This document shows positions 16,894-24,641 of a stretch of 64,000 bases of DNA, piece after piece. Positions within the stretch are counted from its first letter, which is position 1. The number at the start of each line of letters is the position of its first letter. A program made the translations under genes and the position numbers. Source of the stretch: Actinomadura rifamycini DSM 43936 (lineage in GTDB: Bacteria > Actinomycetota > Actinomycetes > Streptosporangiales > Streptosporangiaceae); NCBI RefSeq assembly GCF_000425065.1, contig NZ_AULB01000008.1, positions 62,001 through 126,000 of the forward strand, in the 5' to 3' direction. The notes under the pieces were generated by a model. The model was not told where the DNA came from, made no database searches, and saw only the letters and a program-made list of their open reading frames with translations.

Positions 16894-17760
16894 TCAGTTC
16901 CACGCGTCCGGCGCGCCCGGGGCGTCGTCGTCGAGCACCGTGCCCTCGATGAGCCCGTACGGGCGGTCGGCCGCGTGGTACACCTCGTTGTCGTTGTCCA
17001 TGCCGAACGGCCGCAGGTCGACGAGGACGTGGTGCCGGTTCGGCATCGACATCCGCACCTCGCAGACCTCGCGGCGCTCCCGCAGCACGCGCCGCCCCAT
17101 CGCGTAGAGCGTCTGCTGCAGCGACATGCTGTACGTCTCCGCGAACCCCCTCAGCAGGTGTTCCCGCACCGCCCGGTACGAGTCGTCCCAATCCGCGCCG
17201 GCCCGGCGGTGCCGCCAGGTCGCCGTCACGGCCGTCGCCAGGATCCGGTCGTCCGCGGGCTCCAGCGTCGTGAACTCGTCCTCGGCGAACCCGCGGAACT
17301 CGCTGCCGGTCGAGTTCAGCAGCGCGAGGCCCGTCACCCCCGACACGACCGTCTCCCGCCCGCCCGTCCCGTCGCTGTGGACGAGCGCGGTCCGCACCTC
17401 CGTGCCGTCCCGGACGAACGAGTGCCGCCCGGTGACCCGGCTCCAGGCGTACTCCTCGACCTCCACCCGGGCGTGCGCGACCGGCGGCAGCGCGTCCGCG
17501 AAGTGCCGCGCCAGCCGCAGCCCGAAGGTCTCGATCTCCCCGACCCCGTACCGCTTCGCGAACGCGAACACGGTGTTCTTCTGCGTGTCCGTGGGCAGCA
17601 CCGCCGCGTTGTCGCCGGTCAGATGCGCGGCCTCCATGTCGCCCGACAGCAGCACGCTCACGTTGACGTCCTTGATCCGGTGGACGTCGCCGTCGCGGGT
17701 CACGCGGACGACCCGCGTCTCCGCCTTCCCGTACCGGTTGCCGCCGAGCACGATCGCCAT
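16894..17760 (-). CDS. uox: Urate oxidase (uricase)
   Basis: 288 residues, two tunnelling-fold domains. Visible family blocks are NRYGKAETR (catalytic Lys), LPTDTQKNTVFAFAKRYGV (the Thr of the active site) and NRHHVLVDLRPFG (catalytic His). It oxidises urate to 5-hydroxyisourate with no cofactor. It lies directly after the hydroxyisourate hydrolase gene (5-nt gap) and before the xanthine dehydrogenase genes, matching pathway order. ATG 17760. Confidence 0.95.
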   Translation of the reverse strand: MAIVLGGNRYGKAETRVVRVTRDGDVHRIKDVNVSVLLSGDMEAAHLTGDNAAVLPTDTQKNTVFAFAKRYGVGEIETFGLRLARHFADALPPVAHARVEVEEYAWSRVTGRHSFVRDGTEVRTALVHSDGTGGRETVVSGVTGLALLNSTGSEFRGFAEDEFTTLEPADDRILATAVTATWRHRRAGADWDDSYRAVREHLLRGFAETYSMSLQQTLYAMGRRVLRERREVCEVRMSMPNRHHVLVDLRPFGMDNDNEVYHAADRPYGLIEGTVLDDDAPGAPDAWN

Positions 17761-17765
17761 GCGTC

Positions 17766-18080
17766 CTAGCTCCCTCGGTAGGTCGAGTACGCGAACGGGC
17801 TGACCAGCAGCGGGACGTGCAGGTGCGCGTCCGGGTCGGCGATCGTGAACGCGACCGCCGCCTCGGGGTAGAAGTCCGACAGGCCCGCCGTGTCGAACGT
17901 CAGCCGGTGCACGCCCGCGCCCGGTGCGACGCCCCAGTCGCGGACGCGCCCGTCCCCGTCCGTCCGGGCCTCCGCGAGCGCCGTCCACGCCCCGTCCGGC
18001 TCCCTGCGCTCCAGCAGCACCCGCACGCCCCGCGCGGGCAGCCCGCGGGACGCGTCCAGCACGTGCGTCGAAAGGCTCAC
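17766..18080 (-). CDS. uraH: 5-Hydroxyisourate hydrolase (transthyretin-like)
   Basis: 104 residues from GTG 18080, which follows GGGGAG; a longer frame upstream lacks family similarity. STHVLDASRGLPARGV at the start and the C-terminal tetrapeptide YRGS are the signature of HIU hydrolase, with the catalytic His near the N-terminus. It opens the ring of 5-hydroxyisourate to OHCU. It sits between uraD and urate oxidase genes in one operon. Confidence 0.95.
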   Translation of the reverse strand: MSLSTHVLDASRGLPARGVRVLLERREPDGAWTALAEARTDGDGRVRDWGVAPGAGVHRLTFDTAGLSDFYPEAAVAFTIADPDAHLHVPLLVSPFAYSTYRGS

Positions 18081-18149
18081 GCCGACTCCCCGTGGGGGGA
18101 CGGCCCCCCACACCCCCCGGCAAGAGCCGCGCTCATGCCTTCGCTCCGC

Positions 18150-18614
18150 TCAGTCATGCCGCTCCCCCATCAGCTTCGCCAGCCGCAGATCGACGATCCC
18201 GGCCAGTTCCCGGCGGACGACCGCGCGCTCGGCCTCCGGGTCGTTGCCCAGCCGCTCCCGGAGGGCGGCCAGCATCTCCGCCGCGCTCAGCCCGGTCGCG
18301 CAGATGAGGAACACATGCCCGAACCGCTCCTCATATGCGCGGTTGCCCTCGATCAGCGCGTCCCGAACCTCCGCCGGGGCCCCGTCCGCCCCGGACTGCT
18401 CGCCCCGCGACCACGCCGGGCCGCGACCGCCGCCCCGCACCCGGTCGCCGATCCGGGGGTGCGCGGCGAGCGCCTCCGCGACGCCGGCCCAGTCCAGCCC
18501 GTCCAGCGCCCGCGCCGACGCCGTCCGCAGCTCCGCGGGGCCCGCGCCGCGCACCGCCGCGAGCCACGCGCGGGACGCGCAGCAGGCCCGCAGGTCGTCC
18601 TCGGTGACCGGCAC
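18150..18614 (-). CDS. uraD: OHCU decarboxylase
   Basis: 154 residues, all-helical, with the diagnostic AAHPRIGDR motif that supplies the catalytic His, and a C-terminal IVDLRLAKLMGERHD. It converts OHCU to S-allantoin. It is the first gene of the purine operon and is divergent from pucR. The start is GTG 18614. With uraH and urate oxidase it completes the urate-to-allantoin steps. Confidence 0.93.
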   Translation of the reverse strand: MPVTEDDLRACCASRAWLAAVRGAGPAELRTASARALDGLDWAGVAEALAAHPRIGDRVRGGGRGPAWSRGEQSGADGAPAEVRDALIEGNRAYEERFGHVFLICATGLSAAEMLAALRERLGNDPEAERAVVRRELAGIVDLRLAKLMGERHD

Positions 18615-18694
18615 CCGCGCCTCCCCTCGTCCGTCCTGACTGCAGTAGACCCGGCGGCCCGCGGCCCGGTCGAGGGACAGGACCTCCGAGAAGC

Positions 18695-18710
18695 GGCCCC
18701 GGTCGGGGCC
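18695..18710. promoter_or_regulatory. 16-bp palindrome in the uraD/pucR promoter gap
   Basis: GGCCCCG and CGGGGCC arms flank GT. It is centred in the 162-bp divergent gap and could be a PucR operator, but GC-rich palindromes are common in this genome. Confidence 0.35.
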
Positions 18711-18776
18711 CCGGTTTCGTGCGTTGCTCCAAGCGCGCCCTACACCCGGACCCGTCCCCCTGGGTTAACTGGCCGT

Positions 18777-20320
18777 ATGAGACTGCGTTCCCTCCTCGCC
18801 ATGCCCCTGCGGCTGGAGGTCGTCACCGGGGAGGACGAGCTGGACCGGACGATCCGGTGGGTCGTCACCACCGACCTGCTCGACCCCGGCCGCTACCTGC
18901 GCGGCCGCGAGCTCGTGCTGACCGGCCTCGTGTGGCGCACCGGCCCCGCCGACTCCGAGACGTTCGTGTCGGCGCTCGCCGCGGCCGGGGTGTCCGCCCT
19001 CGCCGCGTGGGACCTCGCGTCCGGCACCGTCCCGGACGACCTCGTCGCGGCGTGCGCACGGCACCGGATCCCGCTGTTCAAGGTCCCCGAGGACGTGGCG
19101 TTCGCGACCGTCACCGAGGAGGTCGTCCGGCGGCTGTCGGGCGCCCGCGCCGCCGACCTGACCGCCGTCCTCGACCGGCACCGCCGGCTCGTCGCGGACC
19201 GGGGCGCGGGCCTGGACGCCGTCCTCGACCTCCTGGACCGCGACCTCGGCATGCGCTGCTGGGTGCTCGCCCCCACCGGCCGCGTCGTCGCCGGGCCGCC
19301 CGCGCCCGCCCCACCGGCCGCGTCGTCGCCGGGCCGCCCGCGCCCGCGCCGCCGGACGCCCTGGCCCGCGCGTTCCTGACCGCGCCGCGGCTCCCGCACC
19401 ACCTCGCCGACCCGGGCGTCACCCTCTTCCCCGTCGCGGAGGACGCCACCTCGCGCGTCGCCGACTGGTTCCTGGCCTGCGCGGGCGACGCCGCCGACTG
19501 GCCCCCCGAGCGCCGCGCCCTCGCCGCCGAGCTCGCCGCGATCGCCGCGCTCGAACGCGCGCGCCTCGACGACCGCCTCGGCGTGGAGGGCCGGGTGGCG
19601 CAGGAACTCGTCCGCCTCGTCGCCGCCGCCGCGCCCCCCGACGAGATCGCCCCCCGGCTCGAACTCGCGGGCCTCGACCCCGCGGCGTCGTTCGTCGCGG
19701 TCGCCGCCACGGGGCGCGGGTCCCTGCGGCCGGGCGAGCTGCGCACGCTCCTCGCGGAGGCCGCGCCGGTCCCCCGCCCCCTCGTGGGCCTGCTCGACGA
19801 CGAGGCCGTCGCGCTCGTCCCCGCCGCCCCGGACGCGGACGTCGCCGGCGGCGTGCAGGCCGCCCTGCGGGCCCTCGCCCCCGGCCTCGCCGGCTCCGGC
19901 ATCGCCGTGGGCGTCAGCGACGTCGTCCCCGCCGCCGAACTGCGCGGCGCCGTCGAGGAGGCGCGCTGCGCGCGCCGCATCGCCGCCGGCCGCACCGACC
20001 CCGTGCGCATCGTCCGGCACGACGAGCTCGCCACGCACGTCCTGCTGCTCGCGAGCGTGCCGGACGACGTCCGCCAGATGTTCGAGATGCGGCTCCTCGC
20101 TCCGCTGCGGAGCTACGACGACGCCCACAAGGCGGACCTGATCCGCACCCTCGAGACGTTCCTGCAATGCTCCGGGTCTTGGACGAAATGCGCCGAACGG
20201 CTGCACCTGCACGTGAACTCCGTCCGGTACCGCATCCAGCGCATCGAGGACCTCACCGGCCGCGACCTGTCCCGCCTGGAGGACCGGGTCGACTTCTTCC
20301 TCGCCCTCCGCCTCGCCTAG
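18777..20320 (+). pseudogene. pucR: PucR-family purine catabolism regulator, frameshifted by a 38-bp duplication
   Basis: The N-terminal PucR sensor domain (MRLRSLLAMPLRLEVVTGED, residues 1-125) and the C-terminal PucR helix-turn-helix (HVNSVRYRIQRIEDLTGRDL, near the end) are in different frames. The shift comes from an exact 38-bp tandem duplication (19271-19308 and 19309-19346). The present frame stops at 19379 after 200 residues. Removing one copy gives a continuous 501-residue protein with normal domain order. It is divergent from the purine operon it should control. Unless this is a sequencing or assembly error, the regulator is inactive, though loss of one copy would restore it. Confidence 0.9.
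19271..19346 (+). repeat. Exact 38-bp tandem duplication inside pucR
   Basis: Two consecutive identical 38-mers, each containing CACCGGCCGCGTCGTCGCC. The period is not a multiple of three, so it moves the frame by +2. It encodes the linker TGRVVAGPPAPA. Confidence 0.92.
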
Positions 20321-20353
20321 GACCGCCCCGAGCCCGGTGCGCGGTCGCGCCCG

Positions 20354-20869
20354 TCAGTTCCGGGCGAAGCGGTACCTCGTCTGCCCGTGGGGGTCCTTGG
20401 CGAACGCGAACACGGCGGACGGCTCGACGCGGAACACGGCCGCGGCGTCCTCGCCCGCGCCGAAGACACCGTCCCCGACCTCGAAGCGCCAGGTTTCGCC
20501 GTACTTGTCCACGTACGCGTCGGCCAGGCGCCGCAGGGACGGCCGGTCGGTCACCCGCACGGCGGCGCCCTCGACGACCACGTCGAGGCCCTTCGCCCAC
20601 GCGTTGCTCCCCGTGGTCAGCGTCACCTGCCGGCTGTGGTCGAGGTTGCGGGCCTTCTGCTCGCGCAGGCCGGTGCAGAAGTGGACGGCGTCCTCCCGCA
20701 GCACCCCGATGAGGGGCGTCACGTGCGGACGCCCGTCCCTTCGCACGGTGGCGAGCCAGTACAGTTCCGCGTCCCGCAGCACGCGCCGCGCCTCTGGCCA
20801 CGGCGTCGCTCGCGCGGACGGGTCGCTGAACCGGCCGTCGAACTCGGTGACGGGTCCGTCTCCGGTCAT
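20354..20869 (-). CDS. Pyridoxamine 5'-phosphate oxidase-family protein
   Basis: 171 residues of the split-barrel flavin/F420-binding fold: LYWLATVRRDGRPHVTPLIG is the typical first barrel strands, followed by HFCTGLREQKARNLDHSRQV (phosphate-binding Arg/Lys-Asn) and AFAKDPHGQTRYRF. Such proteins use FMN or F420 to reduce small substrates. It is the second gene of a pair with the alpha/beta hydrolase (14-nt gap). The stop is near the convergent pucR stop. The cofactor cannot be decided from sequence alone. Confidence 0.82.
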   Translation of the reverse strand: MTGDGPVTEFDGRFSDPSARATPWPEARRVLRDAELYWLATVRRDGRPHVTPLIGVLREDAVHFCTGLREQKARNLDHSRQVTLTTGSNAWAKGLDVVVEGAAVRVTDRPSLRRLADAYVDKYGETWRFEVGDGVFGAGEDAAAVFRVEPSAVFAFAKDPHGQTRYRFARN

Positions 20870-20883
20870 GGGATGCCTCGCTC

Positions 20884-21744
20884 TCAGGCGGTGTGGCGGG
20901 TGATGGCGGGGACGACCGTGTCCCAGGTGCGGCGCGGGAGGCCCTGGCCGGTGCGCGGGAGGACCAGCAGTTCGGCGCGGGGGATCTCGGCGGCGAGGGC
21001 CTCGGCGTTGCCGAGCGGGAAGAACGGGTCGTCCTCGCCGTGGATCACCAGCGCGGGGGCGGTGATCTCGGGGAGCCGCTCGCGCCAGCGGTCGCCGCAG
21101 TCGAGGGCGGCGAACACGGTGCCCATCTGGTTCGCGCGGTGCGCCTTGCCGGGGTCGTCGCCGGCGGGCGTCCGGTCGTAGACGCGCTCGATGTCCGCGC
21201 GGGCCTCGTCCTCGTCGAAGTCGCGGCCCCCGGTCACGCGGGCGCTCGCGAGCCGGAAGGCGACGACGGACGCCCGGTCGGTCCAGTCGACCGGCGGAGC
21301 GTTCATGAACGCCTCCATGACCTCGGGCGCGTGGTCGGGGAGGTCGGGGTCGACCGGGCCGGGGGCGACGGGCCGGGTGCCGATGAGGGTGAGGGTGGCG
21401 ACGCGGTCGGGGTGGTCCAGCGCGAGGAGCTGGGCGATCCAGCCGCCGGGACCGGCGCCGGCGACGTGCGCGCGGGGCAGGTCGAGCGCGTCGAGCAGGG
21501 CGGCGGCGTCCGCGACGAGGTCGCGGAGGGTGTAGCCGGGGGCGTCCGGGTCGACGGTGGTGGAGCGGCCCACGTCGCGCAGGTCGTACCGGACGACGAA
21601 GCGGCGCAGGGCCGCGAGGCGGGTGCAGAAGGCGTCGGGCCAGGTGAGCATCGTGCCGCCGATGAGCAGGATCGGCGGCTCCGCGGGGTCGCCGAAGGTC
21701 TCCGCGCACAGCTCGACGCCGTTGGCCTTGATGAGTTCTTCCAT
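20884..21744 (-). CDS. Alpha/beta-hydrolase-fold protein lacking catalytic Ser and His
   Basis: 286 residues with the fold order of the alpha/beta hydrolases: PPILLIGGTM, VVRYDLRDVGRSTT, the nucleophile elbow, and the acid loop VIHGEDDPFFPLGN. The elbow, normally G-x-S-x-G, reads GAGPGG, so position 98 is Gly. The usual GHG near the end is TGQGLPRRTW, so the catalytic His is Q267. The protein is full length and in frame, hence a probable pseudoenzyme (binding or scaffolding role) rather than a broken gene. It is followed by the flavin-type protein gene in the same direction. Start ATG 21744. Confidence 0.8.
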   Translation of the reverse strand: MEELIKANGVELCAETFGDPAEPPILLIGGTMLTWPDAFCTRLAALRRFVVRYDLRDVGRSTTVDPDAPGYTLRDLVADAAALLDALDLPRAHVAGAGPGGWIAQLLALDHPDRVATLTLIGTRPVAPGPVDPDLPDHAPEVMEAFMNAPPVDWTDRASVVAFRLASARVTGGRDFDEDEARADIERVYDRTPAGDDPGKAHRANQMGTVFAALDCGDRWRERLPEITAPALVIHGEDDPFFPLGNAEALAAEIPRAELLVLPRTGQGLPRRTWDTVVPAITRHTA

Positions 21745-21779
21745 GCCCGTTCCGACCCGCGCGGCGCCCGGAACTCATC

Positions 21780-21807
21780 GGCCGGCGGCGCGGGAGCGCC
21801 GCCGGCC
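21780..21807 (-). terminator. Hairpin terminator after the OleA/C/D-like operon
   Basis: An 11-bp perfect stem (GGCCGGCGGCG / CGCCGCCGGCC) with a 6-nt loop lies between the Clp-N remnant and the alpha/beta hydrolase gene, a likely end for the upstream minus-strand operon. Confidence 0.5.
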
Positions 21808-21815
21808 GGGGGCGG

Positions 21816-21966
21816 TCAGGACCCGGTGACGGCGGCCGGGGCCGCGGAGATGCTCTCCTCGGCGGCGTCCCGGCGGACGCCGAGGCCGGGGCAAAACGCC
21901 GTCGCCGTCCTCCAGTTCGAGGAGCGCGAGAAGGAGGTGCTCGGTGCCGATGTAGTTCCGACCGTC
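21816..21966 (-). pseudogene. Clp N-domain gene remnant
   Basis: The minus strand reads RNYIGTEHLLLALLELEDG, the hallmark of the Clp N-terminal repeat (family: GHNYIGTEHLLLGL), then a frameshift, then GLGVRRDAAEESISAAPAAV and a stop. No start, no first half of the repeat and no ATPase part are present. It is a leftover of a Clp-N or ClpC-like gene lying between the last operon gene and its terminator. Ends approximate. Confidence 0.7.
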
Positions 21967-21982
21967 AACCGCACGTTGACGA

Positions 21983-22912
21983 TCACCAGTCGGCGGCCCC
22001 CGCGAAGGACGTCCGGTGCGGCCGGTAGCCGAGGATCCCGCGGGCCGCCGTGATGTCGAGGGTCCGCTCGACGGCGAGATGGCTGATCGCGTACCGGGTG
22101 ATCCGGGGCGGTTCGGGACGTCCGGCCAGCAGGAACGCGCCCTCGGCGACGGCGGCGACCGGGCGGGCCAGGGCCGCCGGGACGTAGACCGGCCTGGCCC
22201 GGACGCCGCGCTCGCGCAGGATCTCCCGGAACGCCGCGTCGATCGTCACGGGTTCGGCGTCGGCGACGTTGAACGCGCGCGGGACGACGTCCGGGACGGT
22301 CGCGGCCAGCGTGCACGCCTGCACGAGGTTGCCGATCGACGTGAGGCTGACGCGCTGCCCGCCCGTCCCGACCGCGGGCAGCACCGGCCCCCGCACCGCG
22401 GAGAGCACGCGCGGGAGCAGGGTCGTGTCGCCGGGCCCGTAGACGGCGTGCGGCCGCAGGACGACCGCGCCGCGGGAGAGCGCGAGCCGTTCGGCCGCCG
22501 CCTTCGAGGCCCCGTAGGCGTTCATGTAGCGGCGGACGGGCGCCTCGTCCTCGGTCGCCATGGCGCTCGGCCGGAACGGGTCGTACACGCTCGCCGTGCT
22601 GACGTGCACGAACCGCGCGTTCGGGAACGTCGCGAGGGCACTGCGGGTGCCGGTGAGGTTCGCGGCGAACAGGCCGGCGGGGCGTCCCCAGTCGGTGACG
22701 CTCCCCGCGCAGTGGATCACCGCGTCCACGCGGGGCGGGTCGGGCGGCGGGCCGTGCGCGAGGTCCCACGGCCGGTAGGGCGCGCCGCCCACGTGCCCCG
22801 TGGCCACGGCGGGACGGCGGCCGAACGCGAGGACCGTCGCGCCCTCGGCGGCGAGGGCGCGGCACACCGCGCCGCCGACGAACCCGGACGCGCCGGTCAC
22901 GGCGATCCTCAC
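21983..22912 (-). CDS. NAD(P)-dependent epimerase/reductase, OleD-like
   Basis: 309 residues, extended short-chain dehydrogenase: nucleotide loop TGASGFVGGAV at the N-terminus, catalytic YGASK around residue 140, and PHAVYGPGDTTLLPRVL after it, the pattern of 3-beta-HSD/OleD reductases. OleD reduces a 2-alkyl-3-ketoacid to the 3-hydroxyacid that OleC cyclises. GTG 22912 overlaps the stop of the OleC-like gene by 4 nt. It is the last intact gene of the operon. A sugar epimerase role is the main alternative; the OleA/OleC neighbours favour OleD. Confidence 0.75.
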   Translation of the reverse strand: MRIAVTGASGFVGGAVCRALAAEGATVLAFGRRPAVATGHVGGAPYRPWDLAHGPPPDPPRVDAVIHCAGSVTDWGRPAGLFAANLTGTRSALATFPNARFVHVSTASVYDPFRPSAMATEDEAPVRRYMNAYGASKAAAERLALSRGAVVLRPHAVYGPGDTTLLPRVLSAVRGPVLPAVGTGGQRVSLTSIGNLVQACTLAATVPDVVPRAFNVADAEPVTIDAAFREILRERGVRARPVYVPAALARPVAAVAEGAFLLAGRPEPPRITRYAISHLAVERTLDITAARGILGYRPHRTSFAGAADW

Positions 22913-24426
22913 CGCGCCACCGCCTCGCGGAGCCGGTCGCGGTCGAGCTTGCGCGTGCGGCCGGAGCGGGGCAGCTCGGGGAGGACGACGACGCGGTCGG
23001 GCAGCGCGTCGTGGTCGATGACGTCCGGGAGGACGCGGCGGAGCCGTCCGGGCAGGCCGGGCGGGGCCGCACCGGCGGGCACGACGGCCAGGACCACCTC
23101 CTCGTCGCCGGTGGACGGGTCCGGGACGCCGACGATCGCGGCCTCGGCGACGTCCGGGAGCGCGGCGATCGACGGCTCGTACAGGCCCGGGTACAGGTTG
23201 AACTTGCCGCGGATCAGCATGTCCTTCTTGCGGCCGGTGAGGACGAGCCGCCCGCCGTCGAGGCGGGCGAGGTCGCCGGTCGGCAGTTCGTCCAGGGGGT
23301 CGGCGCCGAGGTAGCCGCGGCACAGGTTCGGGCCCGAGAGCAGCAGCTCGCCGTCGTCCGCGACGCGCGCCCCGACGCCCGGCAGCGGCGTCCCGAGCAG
23401 GTCGCCCGGCCCGGCGAACGCGAGCTTCTCCTCCGCCGATGCGATCGCGACCGGAAGGATCTCGGTCATCGCGTACACCGACGCGACCTCGGCCGACGGC
23501 GCCGCCGCCGCGGCCCGCCGCAGGATCGCGGGCGGCGCCGGGGCAGCGCCGAGCAGGACGTGCCGCAGCGTTCCCGGCAGCTCCGGCGTCGCGTCCAGGA
23601 TCTCCGCGAGGTGCACGGGGACGCAGAACGTGTGCGTCGCCCGGCGGTCGCGGAGCAGCCGGGCGAACTCGGCGGGCGGGCAGCCGAGCGGCGGCAGCGA
23701 CCAGCGGGCGCCGGAGATCAGCGTGGGCAGCCCGAGCATGAGCTGGTCGGTGTGGACGACGTCGCCCGGGCCGAGCGGCAGCCGCGCCCGGAACAGGTCG
23801 AGCGCCGCCGCGAGCGATCCCTGCGTGTGGACGACCGCGCGCGGATCCGCCGTCGTCCCGGACGTGAAGATCACGGCGGCGGGCGCGTCCGGATCGGCGT
23901 CCGCGGCGGGTTCGGGCGCCGGGCCGGACGCGAGGCGGGCGAACGCGAGGGAGCCGCGCGGGACGCCCGGCAGCCGCCGGCCCACGTGGACGTGCCGCAT
24001 CGGCCCCGCGCCCGGGACCCGCAGCTCGGCGAGGTTCGGCAGGAGCAGCCCGCGGCGCCGCGCGTACGCCCGGACGGGCCGCAGCCGGCTGCCCGCGTAC
24101 AGGACCGACTCCGCCGCCGACCAGCGGGGCCGCGCCAGCCGCAGCCGCGCGGTGAACATCTCCGGCCCGGCACCCGGGTCGGCGAACACGACCACTCCCC
24201 CGGCGGCGACGACGCCGAGCGCCAGCGCGAGCGACTCCGGCGACGGCCGCACGGAGAACAGCACCCCGTCCCCGGGTTCCAGACCCTCCGATATCAACCC
24301 GTGCCGGACGGCCAGCACCCGCCGCCGCAGTTCCCCGTAGGTGAGCGCGGCGCCGTCCCCCGCGACGAGCGCGACCGCCGCGGACGTCCGCCCCGCCTGC
24401 TCCAGCAACCGCCGAACGAGCGTCAT
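22909..24426 (-). CDS. AMP-dependent synthetase, OleC-like (beta-lactone synthetase candidate)
   Basis: 505 residues, adenylate-forming enzyme: AVIFTSGTTADPRAVVHTQG (P-loop; the usual Lys is Arg), YAMTEILPVAIASAEE (A5, close to OleC YGATE-LPVA), LPTGDLARLDGGRLVLTGRK (A7/A8) and the C-terminal Lys motif PRSGRTRKLDRD. OleC-type enzymes activate a 3-hydroxyacid and close a beta-lactone instead of making a thioester. Its start overlaps the preceding small ORF (ATGA). No carrier-protein domain is attached. An acyl-CoA ligase is the alternative. Confidence 0.75.
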   Translation of the reverse strand: MTLVRRLLEQAGRTSAAVALVAGDGAALTYGELRRRVLAVRHGLISEGLEPGDGVLFSVRPSPESLALALGVVAAGGVVVFADPGAGPEMFTARLRLARPRWSAAESVLYAGSRLRPVRAYARRRGLLLPNLAELRVPGAGPMRHVHVGRRLPGVPRGSLAFARLASGPAPEPAADADPDAPAAVIFTSGTTADPRAVVHTQGSLAAALDLFRARLPLGPGDVVHTDQLMLGLPTLISGARWSLPPLGCPPAEFARLLRDRRATHTFCVPVHLAEILDATPELPGTLRHVLLGAAPAPPAILRRAAAAAPSAEVASVYAMTEILPVAIASAEEKLAFAGPGDLLGTPLPGVGARVADDGELLLSGPNLCRGYLGADPLDELPTGDLARLDGGRLVLTGRKKDMLIRGKFNLYPGLYEPSIAALPDVAEAAIVGVPDPSTGDEEVVLAVVPAGAAPPGLPGRLRRVLPDVIDHDALPDRVVVLPELPRSGRTRKLDRDRLREAVAR

Positions 24427-24641
24427 CGCGCCCCCTCCCCCGGCCGGGCGGCCCGCCCCCGCCGCAGGCGCGGCGCGAGCGCCGCGCCGCCTCCGCGGGC
24501 CCGGCCGGCCGGGCCCGCCCCTGAACAGGCGGCCCGCTCGCGCCGCGGCCGCGGCGCAGGCGCCGCGCTCTCCGCGCGCGTCCGCCGCGGGAGGGTCCGC
24601 GGCCGGACGGTCGGCTCGGGCAAGGCACGCGGGCGCGTCAT
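24423..24641 (-). CDS. Candidate small Arg/Ala/Pro-rich protein coupled on both sides
   Basis: 72 codons from an ATG that overlaps the P450 stop (ATGA) to a TGA that overlaps the OleC-like start (ATGA). It begins MTRPRALPEPTVRPRTLPRR, is rich in Arg, Ala and Pro, and contains no motif I know. The rest of the operon uses the same 4-nt couplings, which argues that ribosomes do cross this stretch. On the other hand the GC-rich, palindrome-rich base pattern could give an open frame by chance. Function unknown. Confidence 0.35.
   Translation of the reverse strand: MTRPRALPEPTVRPRTLPRRTRAESAAPAPRPRRERAACSGAGPAGRARGGGAALAPRLRRGRAARPGEGAR

Noticed and set aside
18615..18776. A possible riboswitch or RNA gene in the uraD/pucR gap
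   Set aside because: Only a 16-bp GC palindrome is present; no conserved riboswitch core could be seen.
19380..20320. The downstream half of pucR as an independent HTH gene
   Set aside because: No start codon with a ribosome site follows the stop at 19379, and the sequence continues a single PucR protein once the duplication is removed.
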